Assembly (NCBI GenBank): GCA_046539045.1
Contig: JBKHHU010000161.1
Span: 1-7,915 of the forward strand
Direction: 5' to 3'
DNA length: 7,915 bases
Source of the DNA: JBKHHU01 sp046539045
GTDB taxonomy: Bacteria > Planctomycetota > Phycisphaerae > SM23-33
Shown: positions 1 through 5,882 of the stretch, piece by piece
Layout of the letters: every line of letters starts with the position of its first letter
How positions within the stretch are numbered: position 1 is the stretch's first letter
Notes under the pieces: model-generated
Told to the model about the DNA's origin: nothing
Seen by the model: only the letters and a program-made list of their open reading frames with translations
The model's database searches: none
Program-made: the position numbers and the translations under genes

Positions 1-185
1 AATCTGGACGGCGAAGTGAACCTGCTGGACTTCAGCATGATGTGCAGCAACTACGGAACCGGCCTGGCCGGCTGGAACGAGGGCGACTGCGACGGGGACG
101 GCGACGTCGATGACGACGACTTGTCGATTTTCGCAGAAATTTACACCGCCCACTCGGATCCGCAGATGGTCCATGCCCCCGAACC
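1..185 (+). repeat. Long direct repeat, copy 1 (dockerin-coding block)
   Basis: Bases 1-185 align without gaps to 1828-2012 at an offset of 1827, with about 13 mismatches by my count (roughly 93% identity). The repeat may extend left beyond the window edge. On the right it stops abruptly inside the codons for the PEP motif. It codes for the dockerin-like double calcium loop of two neighbouring genes. Confidence 0.9.
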
Positions 186-252
186 GTCCACGCTGGTACT
201 GATCGGCGGAATCGGCGGAGTGCTTCTGACACGCAGGCGCACCCGCCGCTGA
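1..252 (+). CDS. Dockerin-like / PEP-CTERM surface protein, C-terminal 83 residues (5' end outside window)
   Basis: The reading frame is open from the first base and ends at TGA 250-252, so only the C-terminus is visible. It starts inside a calcium-loop motif (NLDGEVNLLDF), continues with a second loop (DCDGDGDVDDDDL, visible residues 29-41), and ends with APEP, a hydrophobic stretch and an arginine-rich tail (TRRRTRR). This is the layout of a PEP-CTERM sorting signal, which an exosortase is known to recognise after Sec export. The first 62 visible residues differ from residues 400-461 of the next gene at only five positions, so the two are close paralogues. After the PEP motif the tails are unrelated in sequence. 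An internal GTG at base 16 is in frame but is clearly not the start, because the motif begins before it. The function of the missing N-terminal part cannot be judged; by analogy it may be a beta-strand repeat domain. Confidence 0.85.
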   Translation, partial: NLDGEVNLLDFSMMCSNYGTGLAGWNEGDCDGDGDVDDDDLSIFAEIYTAHSDPQMVHAPEPSTLVLIGGIGGVLLTRRRTRR

Positions 253-260
253 AAATCGGC

Positions 261-295
261 ACACTGGAACACGAAACCATTGCGACACTGGAACA
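261..295. repeat. 11-bp direct repeat pair ACACTGGAACA
   Basis: ACACTGGAACA occurs at 261-271 and again, identical, at 285-295 (24-bp period), just after the stop codon of the first gene and before the hairpin at 301-350. It could be a protein-binding site or a chance short duplication. No inverted symmetry was seen within the unit. Confidence 0.4.
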
Positions 296-300
296 ACGGA

Positions 301-350
301 GTGTCGGGAGATTCACCGGTCTTGACAAAGGTTTGTGAGTCTCCCGACGC
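301..350. terminator. Long hairpin downstream of the first PEP-CTERM gene; possible terminator or RNA structure
   Basis: Bases 301-316 pair with 335-350 to form a 16-bp stem with two G-T wobbles (302/349 and 312/339) and an 18-base loop. The core GTCGGGAGA (303-311) against TCTCCCGAC (340-348) is perfect. It lies 48 bases after the stop of the first gene, the expected position for a transcript-end structure. No T-run follows, so it does not fit a classic intrinsic terminator. It may mark a 3' end stabilised by structure, or a factor-dependent end. Confidence 0.5.
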
Positions 351-477
351 ATCCGCCACGGCAGAGATCACAAACATGCCGCCATTCCATCGCTGAAACA
401 GAGCGGACACCCGCTCATCCGAATGCTCGGCGACAAACGGACCGGCAAACCAGGACAGCGATGGAACCGGACACACG

Positions 478-505
478 AGGCACCTGCCCCCCCCACGCGG
501 TGCCT
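478..505. repeat. Short inverted repeat with poly-C loop
   Basis: AGGCACC (478-484) and GGTGCCT (499-505) form a perfect 7-bp stem around a 14-base loop that holds eight consecutive C residues (487-494). It lies about 130 bases before the second PEP-CTERM gene. The role is unknown. The C run could be a length-variable tract, but it is not near enough to a recognised promoter to argue for phase variation. Confidence 0.35.
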
Positions 506-620
506 GGCAGTTGTCAGGGGACCGGGATCCATCCTCTCGGAGGCACCCCGATCGCCCTCTCGAATCCAGGCGCAGGTGCTGCACAACGCGATTCGACACG
601 TACGTTACTGGCTTTTGCTG

Positions 621-628
621 AAAGGGGA
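621..628 (+). promoter_or_regulatory. Shine-Dalgarno site of the second PEP-CTERM gene
   Basis: AAAGGGGA lies with its G-run ending six bases before ATG 634. It supports this start over the in-frame ATG at residue 4 (base 643). Confidence 0.7.
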
Positions 629-633
629 TTCAC

Positions 634-2073
634 ATGCGCAGTATGACCTATCTACTGACTGCGGCGGCTTTTCTTCTATGCGTCTTTTCTGTCCCGGTAG
701 CGGCAGACACCCACTTCTGGGATCCTCCCGACCCGGGCAACCTGGACTGGTCGGATCCGGTCAACTGGAAGGTAACTCCCGGCGGCCCGGAGACGGCAAC
801 CATAGGTGGTGGAGACGCTGACATCTCCAGTGGGACGCATGAATATTCCGGGATCGAATGTTACGGTTGGTCACCCGGGCGTATCGACCACTCCGGCGGG
901 TCTCTGACGGCGGGACACTTCTTAGTGAGTACCGATTCCGGCCCGTACGCATACCATCTCGGCGGAACCGGCGTTTACAGCGCGGACATGATGACGCTGG
1001 GTTGCTGGGGTGCCGAAGCACATGTCGAGCAAACCGGTGGGACCATGAACGTGGAGTTGTTCCGGACCAGCGGCCCCGGCACAATTTCATTCAGCGGCGG
1101 TTCGAGTTCCATCAGCGATCTGCGGCTCTCTGAGCTTCGGCACGCAGACATGAGCATGAATATTTCCGGCGATGCCGGCGTTACGACAGGCTCCATGGTG
1201 ATCGGATCCTACGGGACCGCCAATGTCACTCAGACCGGCGGGAACCTGCAGGTCGGGTCGATAGCGATCGGCCAGAACGCCGGCTCGGAAGGCAGCCTCA
1301 CCGTCACCGGCGGAACGTGGAGCGGCTCAAATGACCTCACCGTCGGCGCCGGCGGCAAGGGTGATTTCATCTGGGACAACGGGCGTACGACACTCCAGAG
1401 ACTGCACATCGGCGCTGCCGGCGGAATCCAAGCCGGCCCGGGCTCGGTATTCGAGATGACAAACGGGTCGAGCATCGTCATCCACACGGTCGATGCGTCA
1501 CGCGTGAGCCTGGAAGAGGCGACCTTTGAAATGAAGCCCTCCTCGCCGGGTTTCGGCTCACATTCCATGGAGGTTGCCAGCCGTGACATGGGCCCGACCG
1601 AGCAGGGATTCGAGCAGAATTTCGCCTTGGGAAAACTGGACCTGCAGACGACGGGCGAGTTCTGCCTGAAACTGTACGATCAGGCCGACAACAACCCGTC
1701 CGACGACGGACCGGACGCGCTGTACGTCGACGAACTCCTGCTGGGCAACTCCACGATCGACACGAACGGGCTGCCGGTGTATTACCGAAACGGCGGGGAA
1801 GTCAAACGGCTCCTCAGCGGTGACAACAACCTGGACGGCGAAGTGAACCTGCTGGACTTCAGCATGATGTGCAGCAACTACGAAACCGGCCCAGCCGGCT
1901 GGAACGGAGGCGACTGCGACGGAGACGGCGACGTCGATGACGACGACTTGTCGATTTTCGCAGAGAGCTACACCGCCCACTGGGACCCACAGATGGTCCA
2001 TGCCCCCGAACCCGGAGCCCTACTGGTGATGGTGACCGCCGGTGCGCTGCTGCTCAAGCGCCGAAGACGCTGA
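634..2073 (+). CDS. Secreted beta-strand repeat protein with dockerin-like domain and PEP-CTERM sorting tail
   Basis: This is a complete 479-residue protein. Residues 1-24 form a Sec signal peptide (hydrophobic core LLTAAAFLLCVF, probable cleavage after VAA). Residues 28-60 (FWDP...NWKV...ATIGGG) resemble the opening module of planctomycete PEP-CTERM proteins. Residues 75-270 carry repeated Gly-rich beta-strand units such as VEQTGGT, VTQTGGN and VTVTGGT-like segments, each followed by a short LxVG-type strand, suggesting a beta-helix. Residues 330-392 include ALYVDELLLG and NGLPVYYR, a conserved stretch before the tail in such proteins. Residues 396-446 hold two calcium loops (DNNLDGEVNLLD, DCDGDGDVDDDD) as in type I dockerins. 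Residues 457-479 are the PEP-CTERM tail: APEP, hydrophobic helix, KRRRR. The protein should be exported, sorted by an exosortase encoded elsewhere, and displayed or released. The binding partner or substrate is unknown, and no enzyme motif was seen. It is a paralogue of the gene ending at 252. Confidence 0.9.
   Translation: MRSMTYLLTAAAFLLCVFSVPVAADTHFWDPPDPGNLDWSDPVNWKVTPGGPETATIGGGDADISSGTHEYSGIECYGWSPGRIDHSGGSLTAGHFLVSTDSGPYAYHLGGTGVYSADMMTLGCWGAEAHVEQTGGTMNVELFRTSGPGTISFSGGSSSISDLRLSELRHADMSMNISGDAGVTTGSMVIGSYGTANVTQTGGNLQVGSIAIGQNAGSEGSLTVTGGTWSGSNDLTVGAGGKGDFIWDNGRTTLQRLHIGAAGGIQAGPGSVFEMTNGSSIVIHTVDASRVSLEEATFEMKPSSPGFGSHSMEVASRDMGPTEQGFEQNFALGKLDLQTTGEFCLKLYDQADNNPSDDGPDALYVDELLLGNSTIDTNGLPVYYRNGGEVKRLLSGDNNLDGEVNLLDFSMMCSNYETGPAGWNGGDCDGDGDVDDDDLSIFAESYTAHWDPQMVHAPEPGALLVMVTAGALLLKRRRR
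1828..2012 (+). repeat. Long direct repeat, copy 2 (dockerin-coding block)
   Basis: This is the second copy of the block at 1-185, about 93% identical with no indels. Several mismatches change the protein (five substitutions in 62 codons). Identity is lost immediately after the GAACC of the Glu-Pro codons, and the hydrophobic tails of the two genes then differ entirely. Confidence 0.9.
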
Positions 2074-2100
2074 ATCACGGCCGGATTCAAAGACTGCGAA

Positions 2101-2132
2101 GGCCTCCGCTCACGGGATCGCGGGCGGAGGCC
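2101..2132. terminator. Hairpin between convergent genes, likely bidirectional terminator
   Basis: GGCCTCCGC (2101-2109) pairs perfectly with GCGGAGGCC (2124-2132) around a 14-base loop. It lies 27 bases beyond each of the two facing stop codons (2073 on the plus strand, 2160 on the minus strand), which fits a shared terminator. Neither side has a strong T-run; the minus-strand exit is slightly T-rich (TTCGCAGTCTTTG). Confidence 0.65.
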
Positions 2133-2159
2133 GGCGCAATCGGCGGCAGGCTCTTCCGC

Positions 2160-2636
2160 TCAATCCTCCGCCTCGGCACCGGGCATCGTCTCCGGCTGCG
2201 TATCCGGCTGCTCGGATGAGACAATGACGACGTCCCCCGGTTGGAAGCCGACCCGACTTCCTGCTTGTGCGCCCACGAGCACGACCCGGCGAAGCTCGCC
2301 GTCAATGTTCATCATCACCGAAGGCAGATCGTCCCGACGTATCGGTTCGACCCCATCGCTATCCAACCCCCGCATCGCACCCGGGCCCATCATCTGCCCG
2401 AGCGTCTGTTTCTGCATGATACCGACGGCCTGCTCCGCCCGCCGGCGGCGCTTCCGCTCGTTCAGCCAGAGATAGGTCAGGCTGCCGATGATCATCAGCA
2501 AAAGCAGCCCGACGGCGATCAGATAGAACGAATCGGCCGATTTTTCGCCCGTCGGCCTGCCCTTTTCCGGATCGGGCCCGGCCGGCATCCCATGCGGCGT
2601 GTCGTCGGATTTATTGGGAGGGGGCACTTGAGACAT
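2160..2636 (-). CDS. Single-pass membrane protein of unknown function
   Basis: This 158-residue protein was not recognised as a member of a named family. The N-terminal 34 residues are Pro/Gly/charge-rich and probably disordered. One strong transmembrane helix spans about residues 36-57 (FYLIAVGLLLLMIIGSLTYLW) and is followed directly by a very basic stretch (RKRRRR), which by the positive-inside rule places the C-terminal part in the cytoplasm. Residues 104-140 look like a small folded beta-rich module (MNIDGELRRVVLVG... GFQPGDVVIVS). The last 18 residues are acidic and Pro-rich. The start at ATG 2636 has a good Shine-Dalgarno, GGAAGGA, seven bases upstream. Only 35 bases separate it from the stop of the discoidin-like lipoprotein gene upstream on the same strand, so the two are probably co-transcribed. 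It faces the PEP-CTERM gene across a shared hairpin. Confidence 0.75.
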   Translation of the reverse strand: MSQVPPPNKSDDTPHGMPAGPDPEKGRPTGEKSADSFYLIAVGLLLLMIIGSLTYLWLNERKRRRRAEQAVGIMQKQTLGQMMGPGAMRGLDSDGVEPIRRDDLPSVMMNIDGELRRVVLVGAQAGSRVGFQPGDVVIVSSEQPDTQPETMPGAEAED

Positions 2637-2643
2637 TGTTCAA

Positions 2644-2650
2644 TCCTTCC
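2644..2650 (-). promoter_or_regulatory. Shine-Dalgarno site of the single-pass membrane protein gene
   Basis: On the minus strand GGAAGGA is followed by seven bases and then ATG (2636). It is a strong site at good spacing, in the 35-base gap after the upstream gene. Confidence 0.65.
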
Positions 2651-2671
2651 GTGAAATTTCGAATCCAGAGG

Positions 2672-3178
2672 CTACTGGAGATGGACCTCGGCCACCGCCC
2701 AAGGCCTTTCGCCCGGCTCCAGGACCGTCAACCGGACGTAGCGTGCCAGTTGCGGTCTGATCATGTTCAGGACGGTTACCTTCCGCTTCCCGGGTGCCGT
2801 CAACACCCGCTCCCATGACCGCCCGTCGAGGCTGGTTTCCACCGCGACCTGCCGACCGAAGCCCATTTCCTCTTCACCGTGGTCGATCACGACCATGTTG
2901 AACAGGGAGATCTCTCCCAGGTCGATCTGCAGCATGGCGTCGGTTCTGTTGGTACCGGCTTTGGCCACCGTCTGCTTGTCGCCGTCGACGGCAAGTTGAG
3001 CTGCCGGAACCGTGCCCGACGCCGCCCAGTTGCCTTTGGGTCCGATGCGCGCGGCAGCCCCGCCGGCAGCGGAAGAACCGTAGTTCGGGTCGGCGCAACC
3101 GATCCAGACCAGCAGGGACAGGACGCTGCCGATCGCGGCCACTCCTCGCATGATGTCACAGGCTTTCGATGGGATCAT
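2672..3178 (-). CDS. Putative lipoprotein with an F5/8 type C (discoidin-like) domain
   Basis: The 168-residue product starts with a signal sequence (MRGVAAIGSVLSLLVWIGC, residues 10-28). It ends in a lipobox-like WIGC with Cys28 as the likely lipidated residue; Trp at -3 is unusual, so lipidation is probable rather than certain. Residues 45-168 read as a discoidin/F5-8C fold: AVDGDKQT (63-70), a LQIDLGEISLFNMVVI strand pair (83-98), VETSLDGRSWERV (113-125), ARYVRLTVLEPG (145-156) and a final WAVAEVHL. Such domains usually bind carbohydrate or other surface ligands, so an extracytoplasmic binding role is inferred. The frame stays open to 3688, but that extension lies under the divergent gene at 3341-3727 and lacks family features. 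ATG 3178 is preferred because a TATAAT sits six bases before it; ATG 3151 (residue 10) is an alternative. It is probably first in an operon with the membrane protein gene at 2160-2636. Confidence 0.8.
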   Translation of the reverse strand: MIPSKACDIMRGVAAIGSVLSLLVWIGCADPNYGSSAAGGAAARIGPKGNWAASGTVPAAQLAVDGDKQTVAKAGTNRTDAMLQIDLGEISLFNMVVIDHGEEEMGFGRQVAVETSLDGRSWERVLTAPGKRKVTVLNMIRPQLARYVRLTVLEPGERPWAVAEVHLQ

Positions 3179-3184
3179 GCGCGT

Positions 3185-3190
3185 ATTATA
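3185..3190 (-). promoter_or_regulatory. Perfect -10 box (TATAAT) for the discoidin-like lipoprotein gene; leaderless start
   Basis: On the minus strand TATAAT is followed by six bases (ACGCGC) and then ATG 3178. Transcription would start about seven bases downstream of the box, at the A of the start codon, giving a leaderless mRNA. No Shine-Dalgarno is present. The -35 position (TATCTA with a 17-base spacer) does not match TTGACA. Confidence 0.6.
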
Positions 3191-3304
3191 TCGGACGCAT
3201 TCTTCGATAGATAGACGCTTTGCCGGTGGGGACATTCGCGGCGTTCGGCTGCCGGTCTGGCGGGCGGCCGAAGAGACATCTGACCACCCGAGCCGTCGGC
3301 GATA

Positions 3305-3334
3305 TTGCGTCCGGGCGATGTGTTCAGGTATGAT
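3305..3334 (+). promoter_or_regulatory. Candidate promoter for the zinc-ribbon gene and cinA; leaderless start
   Basis: TTGCGT (3305-3310), an 18-base spacer and TATGAT (3329-3334) lie just before ATG 3341, with only six bases (ACGGAC) in between. The -10 box matches five of six consensus bases and the -35 box three of six. No Shine-Dalgarno precedes the ATG, so the mRNA is predicted to be leaderless. It is divergent to the TATAAT at 3185-3190. Confidence 0.5.
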
Positions 3335-3340
3335 ACGGAC

Positions 3341-3727
3341 ATGACAGAGATCAACGAATTTTATTGGGCGTTTCTGGTGGTGGCGGCGGTGCTTTACGTG
3401 ATCGCCACGTTCCGCATGGCCCTGGCAGCGAAGCGTCACGGCCGGAGCCCCGTGCTGTGGTTCTTCATCTCCCTGTTTTTCACCGCCCTGCCGGCGACGT
3501 ACGTGTTCCACAAGGACCACGTCCGCCAGCTGAAGGAATTCCGCGAATCGCAGGCGAAGAAGTTCGCTGAATTCGCGCCGAAGACCATGCCCCCCGCCGG
3601 GAGCGACGGCGAACTGCGCGTCTGCCCTCACTGCGGACAGCACTTCTCCGCCTCGGAGATTGACCGCAGCAACCCGCGGTGCCCGCACTGCAAGCTTTGT
3701 CTCGCAGATAACATGGATCTGGCATGA
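3341..3727 (+). CDS. Small membrane protein with two transmembrane helices and a C-terminal zinc ribbon
   Basis: The 128-residue product was not recognised as a named family. It has two predicted transmembrane helices (about residues 8-30 and 37-55) joined by a short basic loop (KRHGRS), which suggests that loop is cytoplasmic. A charged, probably helical linker follows (59-78, Lys/Glu/Arg-rich). The C-terminal zinc ribbon has CPHC (95-98) and CPHC (114-117), with an extra Cys at 120. ATG 3341 was chosen because of the TATGAT box six bases upstream; an in-frame TTG at 3305 would add 12 residues but has no Shine-Dalgarno and lies within the putative -35. The stop overlaps the cinA start (ATGA at 3724-3727), so the two genes are translationally coupled. 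A link to CinA function is not evident and may be only positional. Confidence 0.8.
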   Translation: MTEINEFYWAFLVVAAVLYVIATFRMALAAKRHGRSPVLWFFISLFFTALPATYVFHKDHVRQLKEFRESQAKKFAEFAPKTMPPAGSDGELRVCPHCGQHFSASEIDRSNPRCPHCKLCLADNMDLA

Positions 3728-4977
3728 GAGCGAGCATCGTTTCCATAGGCAACGAGCTGACCACGGGGCAGAGCCTGGACACCAACTCCCGTTTCCTGGC
3801 CCAGGAACTGGCGTCGATCGGCGTGGAGGTGATCGAGCATCGCACCGTGGCCGACGAGCGGAAGCTCATCAGCGACGCCCTGCGGCAGCTGGCCAAGACC
3901 AGCGACGTTGTCATCGCCAGTGGCGGGCTCGGCCCGACCGAGGATGACCTGACGCGTCAGGCGCTGGCCGACGCACTGGGCACAAAACTCGAACTGCACC
4001 ATCCCAGTTGGAGGCAACTGCAGGAATTCTTCGCTCGCCGCGGCAGGAAGATGGTCGACTCCAACCGCGTGCAGGCGATGGTCCCCACGGGGGCCGACGC
4101 CCTGGAAAACCCGATCGGGACCGCCCCGGGTCTGTATGCGCAAATCGATGGGGCGCGGGTTTTCGTCACGCCCGGCGTGCCCAGCGAGATGCGAAAGATG
4201 TTCCGTGAACAGGTTCTACCGCGCCTGCCGCGGACGGATTCTGTCATCACCTTCTCTCTGCTGCATACCTACGGGCTGGGAGAATCGGACATCGGCGAGA
4301 AAATCGCCGACATCATGCGCCGGACTGGACCGGTGACGGTCGGCACCACCGCGGCGGCAGGAATCGTTTCCATCCGCCTCATCAGCCGCGGGGAAACCCA
4401 GCAGCAGGCAGATGAGCAGGCAGAGGAAGCCCGCAACGAACTGGCCGGGCGTCTGGGCGACTATCTGGTGGGCGACGGCGAGTGGAGCATGGCGCGGTGC
4501 GTCGGCGAGTTGCTGACCGACGCCGGAGAAACTTTCGCCACCGCGGAAAGCTGCACCGGCGGGCTGGTCGGAGAGATGATGACGGATGTGCCCGGCTCCA
4601 GCAGCTACTTCCGCGGGGGAATCATCGCCTACCGCAACGAATTGAAAGAATCGCAGTTGGGTGTCGCCCGGCAGACACTGGTCGACAAGGGAGCAGTGAG
4701 CGAACCGGTGGCCGCGGAAATGGCACAAGGCTCTCGAGATCGACTCCAAAGCGACTGGGCGGTTGGGATTACCGGGATCGCCGGACCGGGCGGCGGTACC
4801 GAAGAAAAGCCGGTCGGCCTGGTCTGGATCGGTCTGGCAGGGCCGGATGGCTTCCTGAAAACGCACCGGCATGTTTTCCCGGGTGATCGTGAAGTGGTCC
4901 GTCACCGCACCGCCATGGCCGCGATGAATTACCTGCGGCTTCAACTGCTGGAACGCAGTCGGGCGACGGCGAAGTAG
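3724..4977 (+). CDS. cinA: CinA: competence/damage-inducible protein, NMN amidohydrolase
   Basis: At 417 residues it matches the usual two-domain CinA length. The N-terminal COG1058/MoCF-like domain (about 1-170) has IGNELTTGQSLDTN (8-21), SGGLGPTEDDLT (66-77), NPIGTAPG (129-136) and TPGVPSEM (149-156). In characterised homologues this domain has ADP-ribose pyrophosphatase activity. The middle linker (about 175-250) includes HTYGLGES. The C-terminal PncC-type domain (about 255-415) has the hallmark ATAESCTGG (272-280), FRGGIIAY (296-303), GAVSEPVA (323-330) and GITGIAGPGGG (348-358). Family enzymes with this domain convert nicotinamide mononucleotide to nicotinate mononucleotide plus ammonia in pyridine nucleotide recycling, in the cytoplasm. 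All family motifs appear intact. Its ATG overlaps the stop of the upstream zinc-ribbon gene and has no strong Shine-Dalgarno, so coupled translation is likely. It converges with the glycosyltransferase gene, with a 64-base gap and no obvious terminator hairpin. Confidence 0.96.
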   Translation: MRASIVSIGNELTTGQSLDTNSRFLAQELASIGVEVIEHRTVADERKLISDALRQLAKTSDVVIASGGLGPTEDDLTRQALADALGTKLELHHPSWRQLQEFFARRGRKMVDSNRVQAMVPTGADALENPIGTAPGLYAQIDGARVFVTPGVPSEMRKMFREQVLPRLPRTDSVITFSLLHTYGLGESDIGEKIADIMRRTGPVTVGTTAAAGIVSIRLISRGETQQQADEQAEEARNELAGRLGDYLVGDGEWSMARCVGELLTDAGETFATAESCTGGLVGEMMTDVPGSSSYFRGGIIAYRNELKESQLGVARQTLVDKGAVSEPVAAEMAQGSRDRLQSDWAVGITGIAGPGGGTEEKPVGLVWIGLAGPDGFLKTHRHVFPGDREVVRHRTAMAAMNYLRLQLLERSRATAK

Positions 4978-5024
4978 CGTGGGTCTGTCGGCACTGGCGT
5001 CCTTTGGACATCAGTTGCACCCGA

Positions 5025-5040
5025 TCAACCAGTCAACCAG
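5025..5040. repeat. Tandem 8-bp duplication TCAACCAG x2
   Basis: TCAACCAG occurs at 5025-5032 and again directly at 5033-5040, in the gap between cinA and the convergent glycosyltransferase gene, immediately past the latter's stop codon. It is probably a slippage product, with no function suggested. Confidence 0.5.
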
Positions 5041-5041
5041 A

Positions 5042-5836
5042 TCACTTCTTCTTCCGTCGCAGCCCGTACTTGAAGATGCACCAGATCGCCTTGACCCCGT
5101 CCTTCCAGCCGATCTTCTTGCCCTCATCGTGGGTCCGGCTGTAGTAGCGGATCGGGCGTTCGTGGATCCGGATGCCGCGTTTGGAGAGCTTGGCGGTCAC
5201 TTCCGGCTCGAAGCCGAACCGGTTCTGCTCCAGCGGGATCGACTGGATAATCTCACGGCGGAACACCTTGTAGCAGGTCTCCATGTCGGTGAGCTTCTGG
5301 CCGGTGGTCAGGTTGGAGAGCATCGTCAGAAATCTATTGGCCAGGTAGTTCTTCCAGTAGCCCTTGCGGCCCTTTTCGGCAAAGCGGCTGCCGTAGACCA
5401 CGTCGGCTTCTCCCTCTAGAATGGGTCGGATGACGATGGGGTAATCGCCCGGGTCGTACTCCAGATCGGCGTCCTGGATGATCACCATGTCGCCCGTGGC
5501 GGCCTGGAATCCGGTGCGCAGAGCAGCCCCTTTACCGGCATTCCGTTGCTGAAAGATGATCTGAAATCGGCTGCCGGCGTGGCTGAACCTGCCCTCGTTC
5601 AACTCTTTCTCAAACTGCCGCAACTCATCGCGAGTGCCGTCGGAACTGCCGTCGTCCACGAGGATGATTTCGCGCTGCAGGTCCTCCAGGGGGACCTCCA
5701 GCACGCGGTTCAGCAATTCCCGCCAGGTGCCTTTTTCGTTGTACACCGGGATGACGACCGAAAGGGTCGCCACCTTCTGCTGGGTGCCCTGCCTGTCTTC
5801 CACGACGCTCTCCCGGTCCGTCAGTGTACCAGTCAT
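5042..5836 (-). CDS. Family 2 glycosyltransferase, polyprenyl-phosphate sugar synthase (DPM1-like)
   Basis: The 264-residue product is a single GT-A domain. Visible motifs are [10 protein letters not shown] (25-34), [11 protein letters not shown] (58-68, nucleotide-sugar binding), [11 protein letters not shown] (99-109), QDADLEYDP (121-129, the metal-binding DXD as DAD), VYGSRF (147-152), TDMETCYK (183-190) and FGFEPE (207-212). This set fits the dolichyl/undecaprenyl-phosphate mannosyl- or glucosyltransferase group, which moves a sugar from a nucleotide donor to a polyprenyl phosphate at the cytoplasmic face. There is no C-terminal transmembrane domain; the end is basic (RRKKK), suggesting peripheral membrane binding. 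The sugar is not predictable. ATG 5836 lacks a Shine-Dalgarno but has a TAGCAT seven bases upstream. An alternative GTG at 5803 (residue 12) is preceded by GGGAG and still leaves the whole domain. It lies 46 bases after the prenyltransferase gene and is probably co-transcribed with it. Confidence 0.9.
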   Translation of the reverse strand: MTGTLTDRESVVEDRQGTQQKVATLSVVIPVYNEKGTWRELLNRVLEVPLEDLQREIILVDDGSSDGTRDELRQFEKELNEGRFSHAGSRFQIIFQQRNAGKGAALRTGFQAATGDMVIIQDADLEYDPGDYPIVIRPILEGEADVVYGSRFAEKGRKGYWKNYLANRFLTMLSNLTTGQKLTDMETCYKVFRREIIQSIPLEQNRFGFEPEVTAKLSKRGIRIHERPIRYYSRTHDEGKKIGWKDGVKAIWCIFKYGLRRKKK

Positions 5837-5843
5837 GCCCGCT

Positions 5844-5871
5844 ATGCTACTGATTCACGCCGGCAAAGCAA
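5844..5871 (-). promoter_or_regulatory. Weak candidate promoter before the glycosyltransferase gene
   Basis: On the minus strand TTGCTT (5871-5866), a 16-base spacer and TAGCAT (5849-5844) occur in the 46-base gap after the prenyltransferase gene, ending seven bases before ATG 5836. Matches to consensus are only three and four of six. It could be an internal promoter giving a leaderless transcript, or chance. Confidence 0.3.
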
Positions 5872-5882
5872 TGAAAGTCTGA

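Larger units (their letters stand above)
351..633. other. Noncoding gap upstream of the second PEP-CTERM gene
   Basis: The open frames across this stretch give low-complexity, Arg/Pro/Thr-rich translations with no recognisable motif, and I treat them as noncoding. It contains an 8-base C run (487-494) in the loop of a short perfect inverted repeat (AGGCACC 478-484, GGTGCCT 499-505). No convincing -35/-10 pair was found, so the promoter of the downstream gene is not identified, although it should lie here. Confidence 0.5.

Noticed and set aside
322..327. Perfect TTGACA hexamer suggesting a -35 box
   Set aside because: It lies in the loop of the 301-350 hairpin, and no -10-like hexamer occurs 16-18 bases downstream.
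141..599. Minus-strand 152-codon open frame
   Set aside because: It overlaps the PEP-CTERM coding end and a structured noncoding gap. Its translation is Arg/Ser-rich with no motif, a shadow of GC-rich sequence.
335..646. Plus-strand 103-codon open frame in the gap before the second PEP-CTERM gene
   Set aside because: The composition is Thr/Pro/Arg-rich with no family match. It begins in the arm of the 301-350 hairpin and runs into the next gene's start.
73..1320. Repeated GGC/GGN-rich segments considered as a tandem DNA repeat or CRISPR-like array
   Set aside because: The similarity is at the protein level (degenerate Gly-rich beta-strand units). The DNA shows no regular repeats and spacers.
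1558..2001. Minus-strand 147-codon open frame inside the second PEP-CTERM gene
   Set aside because: It is antisense to a protein with clear dockerin and sorting motifs. The Val-rich translation mirrors Asp/Asn codons.
3179..3688. N-terminal extension of the minus-strand discoidin gene, open to 3688
   Set aside because: It overlaps the well-supported zinc-ribbon gene on the other strand and has no domain character. The signal peptide and TATAAT box place the start at 3178 or 3151.
4216..4944. Minus-strand 242-codon open frame inside cinA
   Set aside because: It is entirely antisense to intact CinA motifs and is explained by GC-rich codon use.
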